Source: CAZLYF01 sp964586835 (GTDB lineage: Bacteria > Bacillota > Clostridia > Christensenellales > Aristaeellaceae). From it: a stretch of DNA of 40,381 nt. The DNA is taken from NCBI GenBank assembly GCA_964586835.1, contig CAZPIC010000022.1:1-40381 (forward strand), read 5' to 3'. The notes under the pieces were generated by a model. It saw only the letters and a list, made by a program, of their open reading frames with translations, searched no databases and had not been told where the DNA came from. Below are positions 16,364 to 24,268 of this stretch, piece by piece. Positions within the stretch are counted from its first letter, which is position 1. The number at the start of each line of letters is the position of its first letter. Made by a program: the position numbers and the translations under genes.

Positions 16364-17530
16364 ATGGATACGATACTGGAGTTTTTCAAACAAACAGGGT
16401 TCTTCCTCTTGGGCGGCGACCTGCGTCCCCTGATGATGATCCTGATCTCCTGCCTGCTGCTGTGGCTGGCTATTGGGCGCAAGTTTGAGCCCCTGCTCCT
16501 CCTGCCGATTGCCACCGGCATGCTTCTTTCCAACCTGCCGGGCGCTGGCATCTTTCACTCTTCCCTCTTTGCGGGAGGGGAAATCAACTGGGGCGCGTTC
16601 ACCCACACCGCAGGCCTGTTGGACTACCTCTACCTGGGCGTCAAGCTGGGGATCTATCCCTGCCTGATCTTCATGGGAGTCGGTGCAATGACAGACTTCG
16701 GCCCCCTGCTTGCCAACCCTAAAAGCCTGCTGTTAGGCGCTGCTGGGCAGCTTGGCATCTTCCTCACCTACACCGGCGCCGTCCTCCTCTTGGGCTTTAC
16801 GCCCCCGGAGGGTGGCTCTATCGGCATCATCGGCGGCGCCGACGGCCCGACCGCCATCTTTGTAACCACGCGCCTCGCCCCCCACCTTCTGGGCCCGATC
16901 GCGGTCTCCGCCTACTCTTACATGGCGCTTGTACCAGTGATCCAGCCACCCATCATGCGCGCGCTGACTACACCTGATGAACGCGCCATCCAGATGAAAC
17001 CCCTGCGCGAGGTGTCCCGAACGGAAAAGATCATCTTCCCCATCGCGGTCATCATCTTTGTGGCCTTCCTGGTCCCCTCCGCCACACCGCTGATCGGCAG
17101 CCTGATGCTGGGCAATCTCCTGAGGGAATGCGGCGTCACAGAGCGCCTGAGCAAGACCGCCCAGAACGAACTGATGAATATCACCACGATCTTCCTGGGC
17201 CTCTCCGTGGGAGCAACGGCCACGGCAGAGATCTTTCTGACCTGGTCTACCATCAAGATCCTGCTGCTGGGCGTCTTTGCCTTCGGGCTGGGCACCGCCG
17301 GAGGTGTTCTCCTCGCGAAGTTCATGAACCTCTTCCTGAAGGAGAAGATCAACCCGCTCATTGGCTCTGCCGGTGTTTCAGCGGTGCCCATGGCTGCCAG
17401 GGTTTCACAGGTCGAGGGACAGAAAGCCCGTCCCGGCAACTACCTGCTTATGCATGCCATGGGCCCCAATGTGGCGGGCGTCATTGGATCCGCCATTGCC
17501 GCCGGGGTGCTCATCGCGCTGTTTGGCTAA
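16364..17530 (+). CDS. oadB: Sodium ion-translocating decarboxylase beta subunit
   Basis: The 388-residue, highly hydrophobic protein carries the hallmark GGADGPTAIF at residues 158-167. Asp160 corresponds to the aspartate known to bind Na+ in OadB. It catalyses decarboxylation of carboxybiotin coupled to export of sodium ions, energising the membrane. A GGAGG sits upstream of ATG and only 9 bp separate it from the biotin-carrier gene. The whole sequence looks intact, with about nine to eleven membrane segments. The alpha subunit gene follows after 15 bp. Confidence 0.95.
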   Translation: MDTILEFFKQTGFFLLGGDLRPLMMILISCLLLWLAIGRKFEPLLLLPIATGMLLSNLPGAGIFHSSLFAGGEINWGAFTHTAGLLDYLYLGVKLGIYPCLIFMGVGAMTDFGPLLANPKSLLLGAAGQLGIFLTYTGAVLLLGFTPPEGGSIGIIGGADGPTAIFVTTRLAPHLLGPIAVSAYSYMALVPVIQPPIMRALTTPDERAIQMKPLREVSRTEKIIFPIAVIIFVAFLVPSATPLIGSLMLGNLLRECGVTERLSKTAQNELMNITTIFLGLSVGATATAEIFLTWSTIKILLLGVFAFGLGTAGGVLLAKFMNLFLKEKINPLIGSAGVSAVPMAARVSQVEGQKARPGNYLLMHAMGPNVAGVIGSAIAAGVLIALFG

Positions 17531-17545
17531 AAGAAGGGATATAGC

Positions 17546-18958
17546 ATGGCACACCATCCGCTGATGATTACTGAAACCATCCTTCGCGACGCCCACCAGT
17601 CGCTGGCGGCCACGCGGATGCGCACCGACGAGATGCTGCCCGCGGCCGGCGTGCTGGACAGCATCGGCTACTGGTCCATGGAGGTCTGGGGCGGCGCGAC
17701 GTTCGACACCTGCCTGCGTTACCTGAACGAGGATCCCTGGGAGCGCCTGCGGACACTGCGCAAGGCGCTGCCCAACACCCGGCTCCAGATGCTTCTGCGC
17801 GGGCAGAACCTGCTTGGGTACAAACACTACGCTGACGATGTGGTAGACGAGTTCGTCCGGCTTTCCATCCACAACGGCATCGACGTGGTGCGGGTGTTTG
17901 ACGCGCTCAACGACCTGAGAAACCTGGAAGCAGCCATCCGCAGCATCAAGAAATACAAGGGCTTTTGCGAGGCGGCCATCTGCTACACCACCAGCCCCGT
18001 GCACAACGAGGAGTACTTCGTCTCGCTGGCGCAGCAGATGGAGGAAAACGGCGCCGATACCATCTGCATCAAGGACATGGCCGGCCTTCTGCTGCCCCAG
18101 GTTGCAGCGCGCCTGGTGACGGAGCTCAAAAAGAAGATCCGCATCCCCATTCACCTGCACACCCACAACACCTCGGGTATCGGGATCGTCGCCTACATGG
18201 AGGCAGCCGCTGCGGGGGTGGACATCGTCGATTGTGCCCTCTCCCCGCTTGGAAGCGGGACAGCGCAGCCTGCCACCGAGTCCGTGGTCGCCGCGCTGGG
18301 GAGCACTCCCTGCGATACCCACCTTGACCTGCAAAAGCTGGCCAAAGCCGCCTCCCACTTTCAAAAAGTAGCCGAGCGTCTCGAACATGACGGGTTCTTT
18401 ATGCCCGGTCAGGTCCTTCGCACAGATGTCAATGCCCTGATCTACCAGGTGCCGGGTGGGATGCTGTCCAACCTGATCTCACAGCTGAAAAGCGCCAATG
18501 CCCTGGACAAGTTTGAACAGGTGCTCGCGGAAGTGCCGGCGGTCCGCGAGGACTTCGGCTATCCCCCCCTGGTCACCCCCACCAGCCAGATTGTTGGCAC
18601 CCAGGCGGTGCTCAACGTTCTGCAGGGCGGGAGATACCGCTCCTTTACGAAGGAATCCAAGGCACTGCTGAAAGGCGAGTATGGAAGGCTGCCAGCTCCG
18701 GTCAACCAGGATATCCAGCGCCTCGCCCTGGGTGAGGAAGAGCCTATCACGGTCAGGCCCGCCGATCTGATCAAGCCGGAACTGGACAGGCTTACCGAGG
18801 AGACGCGCGACTTCGCCAAGTCCAGAGAGGACGTGCTGAGCTACGCGCTGTTCCCCCAGGTTGCGGAGAAGTATCTGCGTGAGCGCAATCACCCCGTTTC
18901 GCCCCCCGCCCCAAAGGCAGAGGAAGTGCGCGTCCTGACCGTACAGGACAGGGCCTGA
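17546..18958 (+). CDS. oadA: Oxaloacetate decarboxylase alpha subunit (carboxyltransferase)
   Basis: The 470-residue protein is an HMGL-like TIM barrel beginning with ITETILRDAHQSLAATRM. It has the catalytic lysine region ICIKDMAGLL and the metal-binding HLHTHNTSG around residues 201-209. It moves the carboxylate of oxaloacetate (or a close relative such as pyruvate-forming substrates) onto biotin. The protein ends after the conserved carboxylase domain without a biotinyl domain, consistent with the separate carrier at 15998-16354. Methylmalonyl-CoA and glutaconyl-CoA pumps use unrelated CoA-type alpha subunits, so oxaloacetate is the best substrate guess. Confidence 0.94.
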   Translation: MAHHPLMITETILRDAHQSLAATRMRTDEMLPAAGVLDSIGYWSMEVWGGATFDTCLRYLNEDPWERLRTLRKALPNTRLQMLLRGQNLLGYKHYADDVVDEFVRLSIHNGIDVVRVFDALNDLRNLEAAIRSIKKYKGFCEAAICYTTSPVHNEEYFVSLAQQMEENGADTICIKDMAGLLLPQVAARLVTELKKKIRIPIHLHTHNTSGIGIVAYMEAAAAGVDIVDCALSPLGSGTAQPATESVVAALGSTPCDTHLDLQKLAKAASHFQKVAERLEHDGFFMPGQVLRTDVNALIYQVPGGMLSNLISQLKSANALDKFEQVLAEVPAVREDFGYPPLVTPTSQIVGTQAVLNVLQGGRYRSFTKESKALLKGEYGRLPAPVNQDIQRLALGEEEPITVRPADLIKPELDRLTEETRDFAKSREDVLSYALFPQVAEKYLRERNHPVSPPAPKAEEVRVLTVQDRA

Positions 18959-18995
18959 CTAAAAGCGGCCGCTACGCACAACACAGGATAAGCTG

Positions 18996-19027
18996 AAGCC
19001 CCGGCAGGCGAACCCTTCCGGGGCTTT
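18996..19027 (+). terminator. Terminator after the decarboxylase operon
   Basis: AAGCCCCGG (18996-19004) pairs perfectly with CCGGGGCTT (19018-19026), followed by only a short T tail. It lies 38 bases after the alpha-subunit stop and before the methyltransferase gene. Confidence 0.75.
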
Positions 19028-19141
19028 GCCGTGGGTCCTTCTGCTATCCTGGCTGTCCCCGCCCAAACTCACCTAAGGTCGCTTGACAAGCTTCGGCCCC
19101 TGGGATACAGTTGCCCTAACACAGACAGGGAGGGATACGCG

Positions 19142-19627
19142 GTGCCCCTTCGAGTTTTTGATACACCGCTTGGGCCCATGCTGGCGCGTGAAGAAGAAGG
19201 CGCCCTGGCCGGCCTCGACTTCCTGCAGGCAGACAGCGCGGTCCCTGTCTCGGATAGGACAGCGTTGCTGCTGGCGACGGAGGAGCAGATCAGCGCCTAT
19301 TTTGAAGGCCAGCTCAGGGTTTTCGACCTTCCGCTTCACCTGCGGGGCAGCTCGTTTCGACAGGCTGTCTGGTCGCGTCTGCTGGCCATCCCCTATGGAA
19401 AGACCGCATCCTACGGGCAGATCGCACGCGAACTTGGAAAGCCCGCGGCGGTCCGCGCGGTAGGCGGAGCCAACCATCACAACCCCATCTCCATCATCGT
19501 TCCCTGCCACAGGGTCATCGGCTCGGACGGGGCCCTTACAGGCTATGGCGGCGGCTTATGGCGCAAACAGGCGTTGCTGGACCTGGAGCGTGGAAAGAGG
19601 TTTGACAGACCCATTTCAATCGGTTAG
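19142..19627 (+). CDS. ogt: Methylated-DNA--protein-cysteine methyltransferase (Ogt type)
   Basis: I start at GTG 19142, preceded by GGGAGGG with an 8-base gap, giving 161 residues. The active-site motif PCHRV is present with Cys122, and the helix-turn-helix and arginine-finger region reads YGKTASYGQIARELG. The protein removes alkyl groups from O6-alkylguanine by irreversible transfer to its own cysteine. Length and motifs are those of an intact enzyme. It stands alone between two operons, and a promoter for the next gene lies inside its 3' end. Confidence 0.93.
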   Translation: MPLRVFDTPLGPMLAREEEGALAGLDFLQADSAVPVSDRTALLLATEEQISAYFEGQLRVFDLPLHLRGSSFRQAVWSRLLAIPYGKTASYGQIARELGKPAAVRAVGGANHHNPISIIVPCHRVIGSDGALTGYGGGLWRKQALLDLERGKRFDRPISIG

Positions 19628-19630
19628 CAT
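19602..19630 (+). promoter_or_regulatory. Promoter of the ABC importer operon
   Basis: TTGACA (19602-19607) and TAGCAT (19625-19630) are separated by exactly 17 bases. The -35 box lies inside the last codons of the methyltransferase gene. Predicted start is about 19637, giving a short leader to the binding-protein ATG at 19674. Confidence 0.65.
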
Positions 19631-19673
19631 CTGGGTATATACTTTCATACAGCCGCGAAAGGAAGGGGATTTT

Positions 19674-20753
19674 ATGAAAAAACTATTGACTTTATTGCTG
19701 GCCGTTGTACTGATGGGAAGCCTTCTGTCTGCAGTCGCTGAGGGCGGCGCAGACATGGACGCCTTGATCAAGGCCGCCCAAGCGGAGGGAGAACTGATCG
19801 TCTACGGCTCCTCTGAAGAGGCACACGTCTCTGGAAACGTCAAGCGCTTTGAGCAGAAGTACGGCATCAAAACCTACTATAACCGCCTGTCCACCGGCGA
19901 AGTACAGTCTAAAATCATGGAGGAAAAGGGTAACCCGTCCGCGGACGTCTGGTTTGGCGGCACGAACGACCCCTATTCCGAGCTGGCCACCACAGGTCTG
20001 CTGATGCCCTATGAAGCCATGAACCAGGACAACCTCCTGGGGCCCATGTACAGGGATCCGGACGGATACTGGTATGGCATCTACAAGGGCATTCTGGGCA
20101 TCATGGTCAACACGGAAGAGCTGACCCGCTTAAACCTGGAGGCGCCCAAGGGCTGGGATGACCTGCTTAAGCCGGAATACAAAGGCCTGGTCTGGCTTTC
20201 CAACCCCAACACCGCCGGCACTGCAAAGCTGGTCATCAACACCATGGTGCAGATGCGAGGCCATGACGAGGGCATGAAATATCTGGTGGAGCTTGATAAG
20301 AACATTGCCCAGTACACAAAGTCCGGCTCCGGCCCCTCCAAGAATGTGGGCATCGGGGAGTGTGTCATCGGCATCGGCTTCCTGCACGATGGCATCAAAC
20401 AGATCCTCGACGGATATGACAACATCCAGCTCATCATCCCCGAGGAGGGCACCAGCTACGAGATCGGCGCCACCGCCATCTTCACCGGAGCCAAGCATGT
20501 TAACGCCGCCAAACTCTGGGTGGAGTTTTGCCTGACCACGGAGGCCGTCGACCGCTTCAAGGATGACGACTCCTTCCAGTTCCTGGTCCTCAAGGACGCC
20601 GAACAGCCGCCCCAGGCGTTGCAGTTCGGCCTCGACCCCGACAATGTCATCGACTATGACTTCGCCGACGCGAAGATCAATACCTCTAACTACGTCAAGG
20701 ACTTCTTCGAGGCCCTCGGCGCAGCAGCGGATGAACGCTTCAAGACCGAATAA
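19674..20753 (+). CDS. ABC transporter substrate-binding protein (ferric-iron/phosphonate/thiamine class)
   Basis: From ATG 19674, with GGAAGGGG upstream, the product is 359 residues with a signal peptide (MKKLLTLLLAVVLMGSLLSA). No lipobox cysteine is evident. The mature start EGELIVYGSSEE and later ADVWFGGTNDPYSELATTGL resemble the AfuA/FbpA-type family. This family binds Fe3+ complexes, 2-aminoethylphosphonate, thiamine or polyamines. The tyrosine pair typical of direct ferric binding is not obvious near the C terminus, so the substrate stays open. It is the first gene of a three-gene importer. Confidence 0.9.
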   Translation: MKKLLTLLLAVVLMGSLLSAVAEGGADMDALIKAAQAEGELIVYGSSEEAHVSGNVKRFEQKYGIKTYYNRLSTGEVQSKIMEEKGNPSADVWFGGTNDPYSELATTGLLMPYEAMNQDNLLGPMYRDPDGYWYGIYKGILGIMVNTEELTRLNLEAPKGWDDLLKPEYKGLVWLSNPNTAGTAKLVINTMVQMRGHDEGMKYLVELDKNIAQYTKSGSGPSKNVGIGECVIGIGFLHDGIKQILDGYDNIQLIIPEEGTSYEIGATAIFTGAKHVNAAKLWVEFCLTTEAVDRFKDDDSFQFLVLKDAEQPPQALQFGLDPDNVIDYDFADAKINTSNYVKDFFEALGAAADERFKTE

Positions 20754-20780
20754 GCACCGACGCGGTGCCCGGTGTACCGG

Positions 20781-20810
20781 AAAGGGGATGGGTATGACCC
20801 CATCCCCTTT
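20781..20810 (+). promoter_or_regulatory. Intercistronic 12 bp hairpin
   Basis: AAAGGGGATGGG (20781-20792) pairs perfectly with CCCATCCCCTTT (20799-20810) over a six-base loop, between the binding-protein and permease genes. No T-run follows (CATCATTC), so it is more likely an mRNA stabiliser or partial attenuator. That would favour higher expression of the binding protein. Confidence 0.75.
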
Positions 20811-20865
20811 CATCATTCGATTGCGGAACCCTTATCCCTTCATCCCCGGATGAAAGGAGGCCATC

Positions 20866-22833
20866 ATGGCGGCGCATTTGGGCGCACAGCTTGACCGCAG
20901 AAAGCTGCGAGGCGATCCGGTTCTGATCATCACCATCCTCCTGCTCGTACTCTTTCTGACGCTCTTTATCCTCTACCCGCTGGCCATGCTACTGGCGGAC
21001 AGCGTCTTTTCAACCGACACGTACACGGCCTATACGGTGACGGAAACCCCGTTTGAAATGAGTGTTCCGGGCGACGACGGCGCCAGCATCGACCGCTTCA
21101 TCCGCAGGGGGCAGGCGCGCAGGACGCCTTACTACGTAGTGGAAAGCGCAGAGGACTTCCATATCACGCGCACCCTTGGCAGTACCGCCAGCCTGCTGTA
21201 CATGGACCACGTGGTCCCCGACGGCACAAAAGAGACGGTCATCGTGGTACACACGCCCAAGCCCCTTGTCTCGCTGCATGCATTTATCCATATCTTCGAC
21301 GACCCCATCTTTAAGACCGCTCTCACCAACACCCTGAGGCTCGGGATGATCACGTCCGTGGGTGCCACGCTCATTGGGCTGTTGTTTGCGTATGTGGACT
21401 GCTATGTCAGGGTGCGTCCGCGGGCGGTCAAGAAGTTGTTTGACGTGGTCAGCGTGCTGCCGGTCGTATCCCCGCCTTTCGTCCTCTCGCTGTCCATGAT
21501 CCTGCTCTTTGGCAGGGCAGGCCTGGTTACGCGCAGGATCCTGGGGATCTATGATTCGGAAGTCTACGGGATGTGGGGCATCGCCATTGTTCAGATCCTG
21601 ACCTTTTTCCCCGTCTGCTACATGATGCTCAAGGGGCTCCTGAAAAACATTGACCCAAGCTTGGAAGAAGCCTCCAGGGACATGGGGGCGAGCCGTTGGA
21701 AGGTCTTTGCCACCGTCACCTTTCCCCTCCTTCTGCCCGGCCTTGGAAACGCCTTCCTGGTCACCTTTATCGAGTCGGTGGCGGACTTCGCTAACCCCAT
21801 GATCATCGGCGGCAGCTATGACACGCTGGCGACCGCCATCTATCTTCGCATTACCGGCGGCACCTACGACATTCAGGGCGCTGCTGCGATGGCTGTCGTC
21901 CTTCTCAGCCTGACGCTCATCATGTTCCTGACACAGAAATACTACCTGGAAGCCAAGACCGCCGCCACGCTGACGGGCAAGGCCTCCAGAGAACGCGTCC
22001 CGATCACGGACCGCTCGGTCACCCTGCCGCTGACACTTCTGTGCTCCCTGATGGCGGTGTTCGTGGTGCTGATGTATGTCTCTATCCCCTTTGGCGCCCT
22101 GTTCAAGCTTTGGGGCAGGGACTACTCACTGAGCCTCCGCTGGTACGAACAGCTTTTCAAGATCGACGGGCTCAAGGCCTTCAAGGATTCCTTCGTCCTC
22201 TCCCTGATCGCCTCTCCCATCACGGCGCTCCTTTCCATGATCATCTCCTACCTGGTGGTCAAAAGGCGCTTTCGCAGCCGAGGTTTCATCGAATTTGTAT
22301 CCATCCTGGCCATGGCCGTGCCCGGCACGGTGCTTGGAGTTGGCTTTATCCGCGGCTTTTCCGGCGGCGTTTTTCGCACCGGCCTTCTGTCGGGAATCTA
22401 TGGCACGGGGGTCATTTTGATCATTGTATTCATCGTGCGCTCGCTGCCTGTCGGAACGCGTAGCGGCATCTCCGCCCTCAGGCAGATCCATCCTTCCATC
22501 GAGGAATCGGCCTACGATCTGGGCGCGGGCTCGGGTAAGGTATTCGTCACGGTGACGCTCCCTTTGATCAAGGACTCTTTCCTCAGCGGGCTGGTGACCA
22601 CTTTCGTGCGCTCAATCACGGCCATCAGCGCCATCATCCTGCTGGTCACGCCGCGCTACCTGCTGATCACCACCCGTATAAACGAATTCGCTGAGAAGGG
22701 GTTTTTCGGCATCGCCTGCGCCTATGCCACCGTCCTGATCGCGATCGTATACACGGCGATCCTCATTATGAACCTCGTCACGAGATATTTCGGCACCAGC
22801 AGGCCGGTCAGGAGGGTCCGCGGACATGGCTGA
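20866..22833 (+). CDS. Fused two-domain ABC permease with an extracytoplasmic insertion
   Basis: The 655-residue protein contains two binding-protein-dependent permease domains in one chain, like FbpB/AfuB. EAA-type ATPase-contact loops lie near residue 265 (EEASRDMGASRWKVF) and 545 (EESAYDLGAGSGKVF). Between the first membrane helix (about 17-48) and the first permease domain lies an ~80-residue hydrophilic segment, residues 49-130, probably outside the membrane. It is consistent with twelve or so membrane helices. It overlaps the ATPase gene by 8 bp. GGAGG precedes its ATG. Confidence 0.93.
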   Translation: MAAHLGAQLDRRKLRGDPVLIITILLLVLFLTLFILYPLAMLLADSVFSTDTYTAYTVTETPFEMSVPGDDGASIDRFIRRGQARRTPYYVVESAEDFHITRTLGSTASLLYMDHVVPDGTKETVIVVHTPKPLVSLHAFIHIFDDPIFKTALTNTLRLGMITSVGATLIGLLFAYVDCYVRVRPRAVKKLFDVVSVLPVVSPPFVLSLSMILLFGRAGLVTRRILGIYDSEVYGMWGIAIVQILTFFPVCYMMLKGLLKNIDPSLEEASRDMGASRWKVFATVTFPLLLPGLGNAFLVTFIESVADFANPMIIGGSYDTLATAIYLRITGGTYDIQGAAAMAVVLLSLTLIMFLTQKYYLEAKTAATLTGKASRERVPITDRSVTLPLTLLCSLMAVFVVLMYVSIPFGALFKLWGRDYSLSLRWYEQLFKIDGLKAFKDSFVLSLIASPITALLSMIISYLVVKRRFRSRGFIEFVSILAMAVPGTVLGVGFIRGFSGGVFRTGLLSGIYGTGVILIIVFIVRSLPVGTRSGISALRQIHPSIEESAYDLGAGSGKVFVTVTLPLIKDSFLSGLVTTFVRSITAISAIILLVTPRYLLITTRINEFAEKGFFGIACAYATVLIAIVYTAILIMNLVTRYFGTSRPVRRVRGHG

Positions 22834-23932
22834 CAAACATGGAGTCCGGATCGACACCATCTCCAAGATCTATACAGACCCAAAGACAAAAGCGCCCTTT
22901 TATGCGGTGGACAGGATCAGCTTGGATATCTCCCCGGGCGAGTTCGTGACCCTTTTGGGTCCCTCCGGCTGCGGGAAAACGACCACACTGCGCATGATTG
23001 CGGGCTTTGAGAGCCCCGATGGGGGCGAGATCTACATCGGCGACAAGCCCATCAACCACCTGACCCCCAACAAGCGCGACACGGCCATGGTGTTTCAAAG
23101 CTACGCCCTCTTTCCCCACTACAACGTGTTTGACAATGTGGCCTATGGTCTGAAGCTCCGCCATTTCTCCCGGGAGGCCATCCGCGAAAAGGTGGCGCGC
23201 ATCCTCGCGTTGGTGGAGATGACCGGGCTGGAAGCCCGCATGACCAACCAGCTTTCCGGCGGCCAACAGCAACGCGTCGCCCTGGCGCGTGCCCTGGTGG
23301 TGGAACCTGCGGTGCTTCTGTTTGACGAGCCCCTGTCCAACCTCGACGCAAAGCTGCGGGTCAGCATGCGTACGGAGATCCGGCGTATCCAGCAGCAGCT
23401 GGGCATCACCGCCGTTTATGTCACCCATGACCAGGCTGAGGCGATGAGCATCTCGGACCGCATCGTCATCATCAACAAGGGCATTATTGTCCAGGTGGGC
23501 ACGCCTAAAGAAGTGTATTATCATCCCAGCAGCGCGTTTGTGGCAGACTTCATCGGCGAGGCCAACTTCCTGCCCACACAAGCCCTGCACGCAAAAGGAG
23601 ACAGCCTTCGGCTTTCCATCCACGGCCACCAAATCTCGCTGCCCAACCCCGGGAACCTCCCCGCCGGTCGCGAATACCAGCTGCTGCTGCGCCCGGAAGC
23701 AGCGAAGATCGGTGCTTCCGGCCCTCTGCCCTGTCGGGTAACCCTGTCATGCTTTATGGGCGCTTATCAAAACTACCATGTGATGGTGGGAAGCTCCCTG
23801 GTAAAAATCTCCGATCCCTGCCCGATCAACAAGCGCGTATACCAGGTTGGAGAAGAAGCCTTTTTAGACTTTGAAGAAAACACCGCGCACCTGCTCGACG
23901 CCGAACAGGACACCAGCCCGGAGACCCTATAA
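22826..23932 (+). CDS. ABC transporter ATP-binding protein (PotA/FbpC-like)
   Basis: The 368-residue protein has Walker A GPSGCGKT at residues 45-52, signature LSGGQQQR, Walker B LLFDEPLSNLDAK and switch THDQAEA. A C-terminal TOBE-like domain follows, with about 130 residues after the ATPase core. It pairs with the fused permease and the upstream binding protein. Length and motifs are complete. Substrate class is inferred as iron, phosphonate, thiamine or polyamine. It is the last gene of the importer operon; no clear terminator follows. Confidence 0.94.
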   Translation: MADKHGVRIDTISKIYTDPKTKAPFYAVDRISLDISPGEFVTLLGPSGCGKTTTLRMIAGFESPDGGEIYIGDKPINHLTPNKRDTAMVFQSYALFPHYNVFDNVAYGLKLRHFSREAIREKVARILALVEMTGLEARMTNQLSGGQQQRVALARALVVEPAVLLFDEPLSNLDAKLRVSMRTEIRRIQQQLGITAVYVTHDQAEAMSISDRIVIINKGIIVQVGTPKEVYYHPSSAFVADFIGEANFLPTQALHAKGDSLRLSIHGHQISLPNPGNLPAGREYQLLLRPEAAKIGASGPLPCRVTLSCFMGAYQNYHVMVGSSLVKISDPCPINKRVYQVGEEAFLDFEENTAHLLDAEQDTSPETL

Positions 23933-24268
23933 ATCCCGAAGACTTCCCCCTGGGCCTCAATAGCGGTGTGCGGCTACCTCTTGCCGCTGGACAGCCTGTG
24001 GGATCACAGCAATGTCTCCCTCAGGCTTCGTATGCTGCTCTGCCCGCTGTCTGTATCCTGCGCACCGGAAGGATCTCTTCTCCCGCGAGGGCATTCCTCA
24101 ACGCCTTGCCAGCATCCTCAGACGCGTGCAGCCCTTTTCAAAATGCGGCAGGTTCCGGCACCAGCGTGGGAGACCTGTCCCTGATGATTGATGCGGAAAC
24201 GTTTTCAGCTGAACCTTCCCTTGTTTACCCTTCTGCTGTTGCACTCGTCTATGAAAGGCCGCTGCGGC
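23933..24268. other. Convergent intergenic region without a recognisable gene
   Basis: This 336-base stretch separates the plus-strand ATPase gene from the minus-strand pRiA4b-like gene. Several frames stay open for 60-120 codons because of the high G+C, but none has a ribosome binding site and recognisable motifs. A codon-biased looking segment around 24060-24185 could be a decayed gene fragment. I see no strong terminator. Confidence 0.4.
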
